DNA from: Rossellomorea vietnamensis
Lineage (GTDB): Bacteria > Bacillota > Bacilli > Bacillales > Bacillaceae_B
Direction of reading: 5' to 3'
NCBI RefSeq assembly: GCF_008180615.1
Contig: NZ_VTEH01000006.1
Coordinates: 63,040 to 127,039 of the forward strand
Length of the DNA stretch: 64,000 nt
The position numbers were made by a program, and so were the translations under genes. The notes under the pieces were generated by a model, which saw only the letters and a list, made by a program, of their open reading frames with translations, was not told the origin of the DNA and did not search any database. Shown piece by piece: positions 47,151-56,108 of this stretch; the stretch's first letter is position 1; every line of letters starts with the position of its first letter.

Positions 47151-49034
47151 ATGAAAAACCTAAAAATGCCAAAAATATCACTGGTTATCATTGCTTCGGT
47201 GTTACTCTGGCTCAAAACGTATATTGTCTATCAAACTAGTTTTGATATCAAAATTGAAAATGTCATGCAGGAATTCATCCTGCTGATCAACCCGTTAAGC
47301 TTTTTACTGTTTGTATTCGGGGTAAGCTTATTTATGAAGAATGAGAAGTCGAGAGTAAGGTATATTTTGATTACCAGCTTTGTGCTTTCCTTTATTCTCT
47401 ATGGAAATGTCGCTTTCTATAGATTCTTTGATGATTTCCTGACACTGCCGGTACTAATGCAGACCAGCAATTTTGCTGATTTGGGTACCAGTGCAGGGGA
47501 AATTGTCAGCTGGGCAGATTCCCTATATTTTATCGATACTGTAATTCTTGCCTTGTTCGTCAAATTTAAACCATCAATGCTGGAAGTGAACACATTCAGC
47601 AGGGTGAATAGAAGGGCTTACTTTTTTGTTGCAATAGCTCTTACTTTTTTCAACCTTGGTCTTGCTGAAGCTGAAAGACCACAGTTGTTGACACGTACTT
47701 TTGACAGGGAAATACTTGTAAAAAACATTGGAACATATAACTACCACATTTATGATGCGTTTCTTCAGTCTAAATCATCAGCACAGCGTGCACTTGCTGA
47801 TGGCAGTGAACTTGCAGACATCGATAACTATGTCCGTGCAAGTCATACCAAGCCGGATAATGAATTGTTTGGAGCCGCAAAAGGAAAGAACCTGATTGTC
47901 ATTTCTTTGGAATCCCTTCAGTCATTCCCGATCAACAACACGATGAATGGAGAAGAAGTAACCCCTTTCCTAAATGATTTTATTAAAGATAGTTACTACT
48001 TTGATAATTTCTATCATCAAACGCAGCAGGGGAAAACATCTGATTCAGAATTCATCCTGGATAACTCTCTTTATCCATTGAACCGTGGAGCGGTATTCTT
48101 CACTCATTCCGGGAATGAATATCAATCAATGACAGACAGGCTGAATGATGAAGGGTATTTTACTTCAACAATGCATGCTAACAATAAGAGTTTCTGGAAC
48201 CGTGACATCATGTACGATTCTCTTGGTTACGATAAGTTTTATTCAATGACAGAGTATGAAATTGATGATGAAAACTCCGTTAACTGGGGAATGAAGGATA
48301 CCCCATTCTTCCTGCAGTCAGTTGAACACATGAAACAAATGGAAAAACCATTCTATACAAAAATGATTACATTGACCAATCATTATCCTTTCTACCTTGA
48401 TGAAGAGGATAAGTATATTAATGAGTTTGATTCAAATTCCGGTACGTTGAATCGTTACTTCCAAACTGTACGTTACATGGATGAAGCAGTAAAAGAATTC
48501 ATCCAGGAATTGAAAGACAGTGGTGTGTATGATGATTCAGTCATCGTCATGTACGGTGACCATTATGGTATCTCAGAAAACCATAATGTTGCAATGAGCA
48601 AATACCTTGGAAAAGAAGTGGATCCTTTTGTAAGCACCCAGCTTCAGCGAGTACCGCTGATCATCCACATTCCGGGTATGGAAGATGGAAAGACGATTTC
48701 CAAAGTCGGAGGCCAAGTCGACCTTCGTCCAACACTTCTTAATCTTCTTGGAATCGATTCAAAAGGAGATATCCAGTTCGGTTCAGATCTTTTCTCTAAA
48801 GAACATGAAGACTTAACTATCCTGCGTGACGGACGCTTCATTACTAAGGATCATGTTTATGCCGGCGGAGAATGTTACAACAAAGACACTGAACAGCCTG
48901 ATGACATGAAATTCTGTGAGCCTTTGATTGAAAGTACTCAGCAAGAGTTGAACTACTCTGATCAAATCATATATGGAGACCTGCTTCGATTCTACGAACA
49001 AAAAAATGAAGCTCTTTCTCCTATAGAAGAGTAA
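47151..49034 (+). CDS. ltaS: Lipoteichoic acid synthase family protein
   Basis: A 627-residue LTA synthase-type enzyme (YqgS in B. subtilis) that transfers glycerol-phosphate from phosphatidylglycerol. Five membrane segments (about 8-180), then the outside sulfatase-like domain. Catalytic Thr is in [10 protein letters not shown] (about 298) with Mn ligands in [18 protein letters not shown] and YGDHYG. A signal-peptidase-like site around AKG near 240 could release the domain. AAGGAGG ribosome site. Preceded by an ECF-sigma promoter. Confidence 0.93.
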   Translation: MKNLKMPKISLVIIASVLLWLKTYIVYQTSFDIKIENVMQEFILLINPLSFLLFVFGVSLFMKNEKSRVRYILITSFVLSFILYGNVAFYRFFDDFLTLPVLMQTSNFADLGTSAGEIVSWADSLYFIDTVILALFVKFKPSMLEVNTFSRVNRRAYFFVAIALTFFNLGLAEAERPQLLTRTFDREILVKNIGTYNYHIYDAFLQSKSSAQRALADGSELADIDNYVRASHTKPDNELFGAAKGKNLIVISLESLQSFPINNTMNGEEVTPFLNDFIKDSYYFDNFYHQTQQGKTSDSEFILDNSLYPLNRGAVFFTHSGNEYQSMTDRLNDEGYFTSTMHANNKSFWNRDIMYDSLGYDKFYSMTEYEIDDENSVNWGMKDTPFFLQSVEHMKQMEKPFYTKMITLTNHYPFYLDEEDKYINEFDSNSGTLNRYFQTVRYMDEAVKEFIQELKDSGVYDDSVIVMYGDHYGISENHNVAMSKYLGKEVDPFVSTQLQRVPLIIHIPGMEDGKTISKVGGQVDLRPTLLNLLGIDSKGDIQFGSDLFSKEHEDLTILRDGRFITKDHVYAGGECYNKDTEQPDDMKFCEPLIESTQQELNYSDQIIYGDLLRFYEQKNEALSPIEE

Positions 49035-49035
49035 C

Positions 49036-49069
49036 AAAAATCCTGCGGATGCTATCCGCAGGATTTTTT
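49036..49069 (+). terminator. Terminator of ltaS
   Basis: AAAATCCTGCGGAT / ATCCGCAGGATTTTTT with GCT loop. Confidence 0.92.
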
Positions 49070-49154
49070 GCTGCTAAAAGTGTTTATCATATTCTGTTAA
49101 AACTTAGACGGCGGTTTTGAAACTGCTTCAAAGCGTTTGAGCTCACCCTTGCCC

Positions 49155-49222
49155 GCTAAACGGACTCAGCACCTCTAGAACATTTGCCTGGCGGGGCTGA
49201 ACAGGGCGCTTCCGCTTTTTTT
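49155..49222 (+). repeat. Dispersed hairpin element, copy 10 (internal deletion)
   Basis: CGGACTCAGCACCTCTAGAACATTTGCCTGGCGGGGCTGAACAGGGCGCTTCCGC plus T-run. The inner hairpin of the full element is deleted, while both outer arms remain. Confidence 0.65.
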
Positions 49223-49288
49223 CTTGTCATCAAACTTCTTTTGCAACATACATGTAGTAAGAGAGTGTGATTACAGGGGGTATGAACA

Positions 49289-50476
49289 TTGGAAGTACAA
49301 GTCAGAAGAGGCGACACTTTTTACTATTACAGTCAGCTGTTTTATCTTCCTCTACAGCTGATTATTGATTCTAACTCTGACATGGCCGGCAATAGTCTCC
49401 AAATCGGTCAAACCGTAAGCATTCCCGGTTTCTATATCGGAAATTATACAATTAGGCAAGGGGATACCTTTTGGGGAATAGCCAGGAGAAGAAACCTGTC
49501 AGTTGATGCGCTGCTCCTGCTCAATCAAAGTCTGAATCCAAGTGCCTTGCAGGTTGGAGCGGAAATCAGTATCCCGCTGCGGATTACACAGCCGGTTGTC
49601 ATGGGGCAGCAGGCTTATTCTTTTGGGATTTTGGATCGGGATATCAAAAGTTTAAAGAATGCCTTTCCTTTTATAAAAGTCAGCCAGATCGGTGAATCTG
49701 TCCTTGGAAAGCCTCTCTATGAAATACTGATTGGTAATGGAGAGAAAAAGGTTCATATTAATGCATCCTTTCATGCTAACGAGTGGATTACGACCCCGAT
49801 ATTAATGCGGTTCATGAATGACTACTTATTATCTCTGACCAATCGAGGGGCTATCAGAGGGGTAGTTATGGAGCCTCTGTATTCAAGTGTTACCCTTTCT
49901 CTTGTTCCGATGGTGAATCCCGATGGAGTGGATCTTGTAATAGAGGGGCCGCCGCCAGCCCTCAGAGAGGAACTGATTGAGTTTAATAAGGGAAATACTA
50001 ATTTTTCCGGGTGGAAGGCTAATATTAATGGAGTTGATCTGAATAATCAATATCCTGCAAAATGGGAATTGGAGAAGGAAAGAAAAGAGGAGAAAAATCC
50101 TGCTCCCCGTGATTTCCCGGGCTATAAGCCATTATCGGAACCTGAAGCAATTGCGATGGCTGAATTGGCAAGGAGCGGAGATCTCGACAGGGTCCTCGCC
50201 CTGCATACCCAAGGGGAAGAATTTTATTGGGGCTTTGAGGGAATGGAACCTCCTGAATCCGAGATGCTCGCAGAGGAATTCGAAAGAGTAAGCGGGTACC
50301 GGTCGGTTAGATATATAGACAGTTTTGCAGGATACAAAGATTGGTTCATCCAAGAGTTTCAGCGTCCGGGTTTTACTGTTGAACTTGGAATGGGCATCAA
50401 CCCGCTGCCTCTATCTCAGTTTGACCGGATATATGAGTCGGTTCTTGGGATTTTCCTTGTATCAATCTATCGATAA
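49289..50476 (+). CDS. yqgT: LysM / M14 zinc carboxypeptidase
   Basis: A 395-residue peptidase of the gamma-D-glutamyl-L-diamino-acid endopeptidase I type (M14). Two LysM modules (about 3-46 and 50-96, RQGDTFWGIARR) bind the wall; the peptidase domain has zinc ligands in NASFHANEWIT (HxxE) and ALHTQGEEFYW (His), and catalytic Glu in FTVELGMG. It cuts peptidoglycan stem peptides, perhaps in spore or germination context. TTG start with AGGGGG 8 bases ahead. No signal peptide. Confidence 0.92.
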   Translation: MEVQVRRGDTFYYYSQLFYLPLQLIIDSNSDMAGNSLQIGQTVSIPGFYIGNYTIRQGDTFWGIARRRNLSVDALLLLNQSLNPSALQVGAEISIPLRITQPVVMGQQAYSFGILDRDIKSLKNAFPFIKVSQIGESVLGKPLYEILIGNGEKKVHINASFHANEWITTPILMRFMNDYLLSLTNRGAIRGVVMEPLYSSVTLSLVPMVNPDGVDLVIEGPPPALREELIEFNKGNTNFSGWKANINGVDLNNQYPAKWELEKERKEEKNPAPRDFPGYKPLSEPEAIAMAELARSGDLDRVLALHTQGEEFYWGFEGMEPPESEMLAEEFERVSGYRSVRYIDSFAGYKDWFIQEFQRPGFTVELGMGINPLPLSQFDRIYESVLGIFLVSIYR

Positions 50477-50541
50477 GCTGTATTGCAGATTGTTATATTA
50501 GTAAATGCGAGGTAAAATGTACTATAGTCTTTTTCAAATGT

Positions 50542-50582
50542 AAAAGGTTGTTCAGAGGTCTATACCCTGACAGCCTTTTTTT
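50542..50582 (+). terminator. Terminator of yqgT
   Basis: AAAAGGTTGTTCAG / CTGACAGCCTTTTTTT imperfect stem. Confidence 0.8.
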
Positions 50583-50775
50583 AAGGGCTGGACAATAAGA
50601 GAACGTTCATCTAAAGTGACGCGCAAAGATAGAAGGGTTCAATCTCACTTGTCACCTCGTGGAGGGGATGAGTAACATGTTTAAAATAAGTTATCTAATT
50701 CTTTGAAAAAATTGAAACATTTTTAGTGAAATTACGTACTAATTAGTATGAAGAAATATGGAGGAGGGAATAAAC

Positions 50776-51897
50776 ATGAATAAAATACATAGGCTTCTTT
50801 TTCTTTTGTCATGCTTATTTCTCTTAGCCTCCTGCAATGGAGATCCTCCTAATAATGAGCCGGAGAAACAACCTGTTTCAAAGAAAGAGCAAGTGGATGA
50901 GCAAGAGGCTGCCGCAAAAGAATTGATACCTCTTGCATTGGAAGAGAATTCATTTCAGAGAGTTATTGATTGGATTGATAATGACAGGGTCATAATTTTA
51001 TCTAAATCTGATAATGAGAACCAGTTAATAGATTATAATATATTCAGCGGTGAACAAAAGCAGTTGTTTTCAGATGAGGAAGTCATTGTGGATGCCAAGA
51101 TAAGTCCTGACAGACAAAGGATTTTAGTTCACAGTGCCCCTCTTACTTATTCGGCATCCATGACGGTAATTGACCTGGAAGGAAATGTGATTTTTCAAGA
51201 AGAGATCGACTCGTATGAATTGGCTTTTGAGTGGAATGAAGACAATACTGATTGGCTTTTCGTAACGAGCTTTGCAGAAGATTGGAGCTTTGAGACTTTG
51301 CTGGCAGATTTATCACAAGGAACAGTATCGGCCGTGGAATCTCCACAGCCATTTATTAAGTGGCATACAGAGAACAGTTTTCTCTTCCAGGATTGGCCTG
51401 AGGATAGCATTAGTCTGACAGCTCCATTATATTCCCGGAACTTATACTCAAAAGATAAAGTGCTTGTTGAAGAAGAAACGATTCACTTTAATAGAATTTC
51501 CCCCTATATATTATCCATTTCAATGGACGATGTAACAGAAGGGAATGCTGTTTATCAATTTATAACAGAAGAAGGAACGATAGCTTCTTCTACTGAACAG
51601 CCCCTGCTGAGCAGCTATTCTAACTGGATGATTCCTTATTATGATAAGATAGATTCTGAACATGCACTCGTCTCTTTCACTGCCGGTGAATCGATGCCGG
51701 AAGACACCTATCAGGGGACCTTCACTTTGGAAAAGTGGGATTTGAAAACGGGTCAGCGGGAAGTGATCCTGTCCGGCCTTTCAAATGAACCTCTCCAGTG
51801 TTCTCCATCAGGTGACTATTGTTTAACAGGATATGATTTAAAGCAGGCGGTTGATTTGAAGAATAAAGAGACAGCAGACTTAATTACCGTTAAATAG
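50776..51897 (+). CDS. yqgU: Lipoprotein YqgU
   Basis: A 373-residue lipoprotein. Signal peptide with lipobox LLASC (Cys about 20), Pro/Glu-rich linker, then a beta-propeller-like repeat domain (several segments of D-R-V-type blades, WIDNDRVIIL, WNEDNTDWLFV). ATG at 50776 has GGAGGG; the upstream ATG at 50758 overlaps that site and is rejected. Function unknown. Confidence 0.85.
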   Translation: MNKIHRLLFLLSCLFLLASCNGDPPNNEPEKQPVSKKEQVDEQEAAAKELIPLALEENSFQRVIDWIDNDRVIILSKSDNENQLIDYNIFSGEQKQLFSDEEVIVDAKISPDRQRILVHSAPLTYSASMTVIDLEGNVIFQEEIDSYELAFEWNEDNTDWLFVTSFAEDWSFETLLADLSQGTVSAVESPQPFIKWHTENSFLFQDWPEDSISLTAPLYSRNLYSKDKVLVEEETIHFNRISPYILSISMDDVTEGNAVYQFITEEGTIASSTEQPLLSSYSNWMIPYYDKIDSEHALVSFTAGESMPEDTYQGTFTLEKWDLKTGQREVILSGLSNEPLQCSPSGDYCLTGYDLKQAVDLKNKETADLITVK

Positions 51898-51912
51898 AAA
51901 GGATGATACTTT

Positions 51913-52221
51913 TTGGCTATAGTGGATGTTACCGTGATCCCGATTGGGACCGCCACACCAAGCGTAAGTGATTATGTTGCCCAATTGCAAAAAATACTGA
52001 AGAAACATGAAGAACAAGGAACTATTTCATTTAAACTTACTCCGATGAGCACTTTGATAGAAGGTGAGCTGTCAGATTTGTTCCGTGTGGTGCAAGAAAT
52101 TCATGAGGCACCTTTCAATGAGGGAATTCAAAGGGTTGCAACGAATATCCGGATTGATGACCGCAGGGATAAAAAAAGGAAAATGGAAGATAAGCTGGCT
52201 TCAGTGGAAAGCAAGATGTAA
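51913..52221 (+). CDS. yqgV: MTH1187/thiamine-binding family protein YqgV
   Basis: A 102-residue protein of the UPF0045 / thiamine-binding family, ferredoxin-like fold, with VTVIPIGTATPSVSDYV and LTPMSTLIEGE. TTG start; AAAGGATG lies ahead. It is 15 bases from yqgU and likely co-transcribed. Ligand not proven. Confidence 0.88.
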   Translation: MAIVDVTVIPIGTATPSVSDYVAQLQKILKKHEEQGTISFKLTPMSTLIEGELSDLFRVVQEIHEAPFNEGIQRVATNIRIDDRRDKKRKMEDKLASVESKM

Positions 52222-52278
52222 GGAAGCCGGCATCTTGCTTTAGAATAAAAAAAATGGAGCCGAAGGGCTCCATTTTTT
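52209..52278. terminator. Two hairpins between yqgV and yqgW
   Basis: AGCAAGATG / CATCTTGCTT (52210-52240) overlaps the yqgV stop, then AAAATGGAGCC / GGCTCCATTTTTT (52251-52278), which works for both strands. Confidence 0.85.
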
Positions 52279-52450
52279 AGTGTCCGCCAGGATAACCTGA
52301 GTGAAGGACGGTCATGATCGTGAACCAGCCAAAAACGCCGAGTGTTCCTAATCCGAAAAGAATGCCTAAAGCATTTTTGTTTTTCAACGCACTTATGCTG
52401 CCGAATAGAGCAAGCAAAGTCACTAGAGCTGTAATAATAACAAAACCCAT
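52277..52450 (-). CDS. yqgW: DUF2759 family membrane protein YqgW
   Basis: A 57-residue protein (MGFVIITALVTLL start, HSGYPGGH end) with two membrane segments, about 2-20 and 27-48. Ribosome site AAAGGAG in the upstream strand. It fits the DUF2759 family and the yqgW position. Function unknown. Confidence 0.85.
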   Translation of the reverse strand: MGFVIITALVTLLALFGSISALKNKNALGILFGLGTLGVFGWFTIMTVLHSGYPGGH

Positions 52451-52768
52451 CGGTCAAAACTCCTTTCAAATTAATCCCCTTTTACCATAAGTCCCAAAAG
52501 TGAGATAATATAATTAGCATATGTAATAATGTGCACTTACATATATTTTATATTTTTTTTATGCATTTGTACAGTTCAAATGTTTGACACTTCTTTGTCC
52601 AAAATTCATTCTCTTTGTCCTCTTTCAATCAATAGCAAATACCCTGTCATATCAGGGAGATAGAAAAAGTGAGGAGAATCGGCCTTCTTTAGACATCTCT
52701 CCAAATTTATTTTAATACTAAAGCAGGTTTGATACAATAAATTAAAATATATATAGGAGGCGGAGCTG
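52451..52768. other. Divergent promoter region of yqgW and yqgX
   Basis: 318 bp, AT-rich. No gene. TTGACA-like hexamers near 52583-52588 without a clear -10. Nothing else recognised. Confidence 0.35.
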
Positions 52769-53404
52769 GTGAAATGGAAGAGATTACCTTTAGGTCCTTT
52801 GCAAACAAACTGTTATTGTTTATGGAATGAGAAGAAAGAATGTGTGATTTTTGATCCCGGCGAAGAAGCGGGAAAATTGAACAACTGGCTGAGGGACAAT
52901 CAATTGAAGCCTCTTGCCATTCTGCTGACCCATGCACATTTTGATCATATCGGTGCAGTAGATAAGGTCAGAGAGAAGTACGATATCCCTGTTTATGTTC
53001 ATGAAAAAGAGGCAAAGTGGCTCATGGACCCATACTTGAATGGTTCTCAGCACTTCGCCATGAGCAGTTTGTTAAAAATCAAACCTGCAGAGTACATATT
53101 AACCAATGAAAAGACACTATCCATAGGGGATATCACATTACAGTTATTCTTAACACCCGGACATTCCCCAGGAAGCATCTCCTATTATTTTGAGGAGGAG
53201 GGGGTTGTGTTTGCCGGTGATACTCTGTTCAAGGGAAGCGTGGGAAGAACGGACCTGCCTGGCGGAAACTCTGGGGAGTTATTAAAAAGCATCCATGATC
53301 ACCTGCTGACTTTGCCAGAGGATACAATCGTTTTATCAGGCCACGGACCTGAAACTACTATAGCGGATGAAATGGATACCAACCCATTTCTAAACGGCTT
53401 TTAA
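52769..53404 (+). CDS. yqgX: MBL-fold metallo-hydrolase YqgX
   Basis: A 211-residue glyoxalase-II-like hydrolase with the metal motif THAHFDHIG (about 54-62), TPGHSPG, FAGDTLFKGSVGRTDLPGG and final SGHGPETT. It probably hydrolyses a thioester such as an S-acyl bacillithiol; the substrate is unproven. GTG start with AGGAGGCGG. Confidence 0.92.
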   Translation: MKWKRLPLGPLQTNCYCLWNEKKECVIFDPGEEAGKLNNWLRDNQLKPLAILLTHAHFDHIGAVDKVREKYDIPVYVHEKEAKWLMDPYLNGSQHFAMSSLLKIKPAEYILTNEKTLSIGDITLQLFLTPGHSPGSISYYFEEEGVVFAGDTLFKGSVGRTDLPGGNSGELLKSIHDHLLTLPEDTIVLSGHGPETTIADEMDTNPFLNGF

Positions 53405-53502
53405 AGGGTCTTATCACCAAAAGAACTTTTTAAAAAAATCTATCGGTTCAGGCTGCATGGACATGAATGTGCCCAGTTCTACTAAAGGAATTTAAGGTGA
53501 AC

Positions 53503-53541
53503 ATAAAAAAATCCTTAAAGCTAAAAGCTTTAAGGGTTTTT
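53503..53541. terminator. Bidirectional terminator between yqgX and yqgY
   Basis: AAAAATCCTTAAAGC / GCTTTAAGGGTTTTTT with a TAAAA loop. Confidence 0.85.
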
Positions 53542-53544
53542 TTA

Positions 53545-53787
53545 TTAGTGCGCTGCGCCTGGCGTCATCATAAAAACAGTCCAATATGTGAAGCCGGCAA
53601 AAAATACAGTTAAGTATCCGAAGAAAATATAAATATACATACGCTCAGATAATTTCAAGTAACCCAGCAGAATGAAGAATCCTGTTTGTCCTAAAAAGAT
53701 CAGTGAAGTCGTTTTCATATCTCCAAGGAAAAACATGACTGCAAATATTCCAGTCCAAAATCCCAATACTCTGTACATACGATCCAT
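53545..53787 (-). CDS. yqgY: DUF2626 family membrane protein YqgY
   Basis: An 80-residue protein with three hydrophobic segments (5-20, 27-45, 50-75), DUF2626 family. Start after AGGAGGG with correct spacing. Function unknown. Confidence 0.88.
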   Translation of the reverse strand: MDRMYRVLGFWTGIFAVMFFLGDMKTTSLIFLGQTGFFILLGYLKLSERMYIYIFFGYLTVFFAGFTYWTVFMMTPGAAH

Positions 53788-54268
53788 ATGTATCCCTCCT
53801 TTGCACCCTCAGTCCATCAATAAACATTATAAAGGAAAAATCCATCAAAAGTAAATAATCTTTGTTGCCAGTTTGTGACGATTACGTAAATAGGCTGAAG
53901 AACGCTTCTGATTTTATATTAATATACCCTTCCTGATCGCTGCTTTACTATAAAATATCATTTTTTCAATAGTTTTTTAACAAAAATATAAGGATATATG
54001 GATTCGGCTGCCTAACACATCAGTTAAATCCAAAAGAGGTCTTTCCAGTAATCAGGCTGTGTTTAACAATGAACGCTGGCCATAAATAAGGAGCAGCCTT
54101 TTGGAAGTTGTCTCTTAAATAATGCTGATTTTGGTATATAAACTCAGCGGATAAAATCTGAAAAAAAATAAAAACATCAAAACAGGATATTATGGTGTAC
54201 ATTAGTTATACATGTGGTATACAATTAACATATAAATTGTATAAGCTTAATTCAGGGAGGGTGTAAGG
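53788..54268. other. Intergenic region upstream of mgsR
   Basis: 480 bp, very AT-rich, no gene. B. subtilis mgsR is SigB-dependent, but I see no clear SigB promoter here. ATACATGTGGTATACAAT at 54208-54225 is partly symmetric. Confidence 0.35.
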
Positions 54269-54649
54269 ATGAACAAATTGACGTTTTTTACGTATCCCAG
54301 TTGTACATCGTGCAGAAAAGCAAAGAAATGGCTGACTTCAAATGCAGTAGACTTTGAAGAAAGACACATTTTCAGGGAAACTCCAACTACACAGGAGATT
54401 ATAGATTTACTTTCAATGACAACAAATGGTGTGGATGAAATTCTCGCGACCCGCAGTCAAAAATATAAAGCACTGGGCGTTGAGTTGGAAGACCTCAGTC
54501 TCTCTGAAGTTGTACAACTGATTTCGGAAGAGCCCAAGTTGTTGAGAAGGCCTCTGCTAACGGATGGAAAGAAACTTGTCGTAGGATACGATCCCGAAGG
54601 ACTTAGAAGTTTGACTAATAAAAGATCAGTATATGAGCTGACTGTTTAG
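54269..54649 (+). CDS. mgsR: Spx-family regulator MgsR
   Basis: A 126-residue ArsC/Spx-fold protein. The redox motif CTSC (11-14) and RPLLTDGKKLVVGYD (about 97-111) are typical. It is closest to MgsR (YqgZ), which binds RNA polymerase alpha and steers part of the general stress response. GGGAGGG ribosome site. Same neighbour order as B. subtilis. Confidence 0.88.
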   Translation: MNKLTFFTYPSCTSCRKAKKWLTSNAVDFEERHIFRETPTTQEIIDLLSMTTNGVDEILATRSQKYKALGVELEDLSLSEVVQLISEEPKLLRRPLLTDGKKLVVGYDPEGLRSLTNKRSVYELTV

Positions 54650-54734
54650 AAAAAACTTCTCCCTTGGAATCTTTCCTCAATCCTGTTTTGGATAGCCGCC
54701 AGCACATCTCTTCAATATCTTGTCCCTTATCTTA

Positions 54735-54774
54735 AAAGAGAGGAAGGTTCCTTTGCGGGAACCTTCCTCTCTTT
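54735..54774 (+). terminator. Terminator of mgsR
   Basis: Strong stem AAAGAGAGGAAGGTTCC / GGAACCTTCCTCTCTTT. Confidence 0.92.
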
Positions 54775-54936
54775 ATTTTGGCTCTACTCATAAACTTCAG
54801 CCATAATTGTAAGAAAATAACCTATTAGCAAGAAAGGAAGGAGATCCTCTTCCTATCTAGAGAGAAAAACTCCGGTTCAAGGTTTTTCCGAAACGCCGCA
54901 ATTTATGTAGGAGAAAACAGTCTTTGTTATTGAATA

Positions 54937-55008
54937 CTGGGCTAGCTGGATTCGAACCAACGCATGTCGCAGTCAAAGTGCGATGCCTTACCGCTTGGCT
55001 ATAGCCCA
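54937..55008 (-). tRNA. tRNA-Gln (anticodon UUG)
   Basis: 72 nt. Acceptor stem TGGGCTA / TAGCCCA; D-arm GCCAAGCGGTAAGGC; anticodon loop CTTTGAC with UUG; T-loop GGTTCGAATCC. CCA is not encoded. It stands alone, reverse to comGA. Confidence 0.95.
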
Positions 55009-55118
55009 TTGATTGGTGCTGCTTACAGTACTAGTATGAAAAAAAATAAAAAAAATATACTAAAAAAAGAAGGGGAAATTAAAATCTTGTCGAATTTCTG
55101 TACTTGAATAAATGAAAG

Positions 55119-55859
55119 GTGGTGCAGCCAATATACTATTCCATTGAAGCCCTGGCTGATTCTATGTTGAAAAAAGCTGTTACAAAGAACGTCACGGACA
55201 TCCACTTGTTTCCACGAAAAGATGATTACCTCATGCAGCACAGAAGCAATGGGATCCTCACTCCCAATATCAGCATTCCGATTCCTGAAGGAGAACGATT
55301 GATTTCCCACTTTAAATTCATGGCTTCCATGGATATAGGTGAAAAAAGAAAACCTCAAAGCGGATCTTTCACCTTCCGAATGATGGGAGGACCGCTCGAC
55401 CTCCGTGTTTCCACACTTCCTACTACCGGCTTAAAAGAAAGTCTTGTCATTCGAATCCTTCCTCAGCAGTTGAACGTGCCACTTGAACGATTAGCCCTGT
55501 TTCCTTCTTCAGCACGAAAGCTTCTGGCTTTATTAATGAACTCCCATGGCCTCTTAATTTTCACCGGACCGACTGGCAGCGGCAAGACCACAACCTTATA
55601 TTCCCTTGTAGAACATTGCTCGTCCGCTTTACAAAGAAATGTCGTCACATTGGAAGATCCCGTTGAAAAATTCAATGATTCTCTTGTCCAGGTCCAGGTC
55701 AATGAAAAAGCAGGTGTCACATACTCCGCGGGGCTTCGCGCCATTCTACGGCATGATCCGGATATTATCATGGTAGGGGAGATCCGGGATGAAGAAACCG
55801 CAGAGGTCGCTATCAGGGCCTCTCTGACAGGACACCCGGTCGATACAAAAGACACCTAA
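55119..55859 (+). pseudogene. comGA: comGA, truncated by prophage insertion
   Basis: The traffic ATPase of the competence pilus, needed for DNA uptake. The 246-residue frame keeps the N-terminal domain, Walker A GPTGSGKTTT (about 151), LEDPVE and the Walker B-type VGEIRDEETAEVAIRASLTG. Normal ComGA continues after TGH with VLTSLHT-like sequence and about 110 more residues; here it turns into PVDTKDT and stops. The prophage recombinase gene begins four bases on. GTG start (55119 or 55122). The missing 3' part should be at the right end of the prophage. Confidence 0.9.
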
Positions 55860-55862
55860 CGA
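55830..55862. other. Probable attL junction in comGA
   Basis: Sequence matches comGA coding expectation up to TCTCTGACAGGACAC (about 55828-55842) and departs after that. Serine recombinases cross over within a short shared core, so the core likely lies within or next to CTGACAGGACAC. The exact core needs attR or an empty site. Confidence 0.6.
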
Positions 55863-56108
55863 TTATTGAAACTTTATATCCATGATCTTCAGTGATTCCG
55901 GGCTTCTTTTGGTGCTTATTTTATCCACCCACAATTCCTTTACAGATAACTGTACAAATTGCCTTTTATCCTCTACACTTAAATTAGGCCAGAGATTTGT
56001 CATATCTTTGATGATTTCGGATATATCTATAGTATCAGGTGAATAACTTTTCTGAAATGCTTCTAATTCCACTAGGAGCATTTTTTCTTTTTCTGATTCC
56101 TCTTTCAT
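55863..56108 (-). pseudogene. C-terminal part of the split serine recombinase
   Basis: An 81-residue frame, MKEESEKEKM start, containing NLWPNLSVEDKRQFVQLSVKELWVDKI, the usual C-terminal sequence of large serine recombinases. It overlaps the end of the main recombinase frame by four bases (ATGA) in the -1 frame. It may be translated by coupling, or the break may be a frameshift mutation. Confidence 0.75.

Noticed and set aside
55021..55118. ComK boxes upstream of comGA
   Set aside because: The region is A-rich but no AAAA-N5-TTTT pair with the right spacing could be identified.
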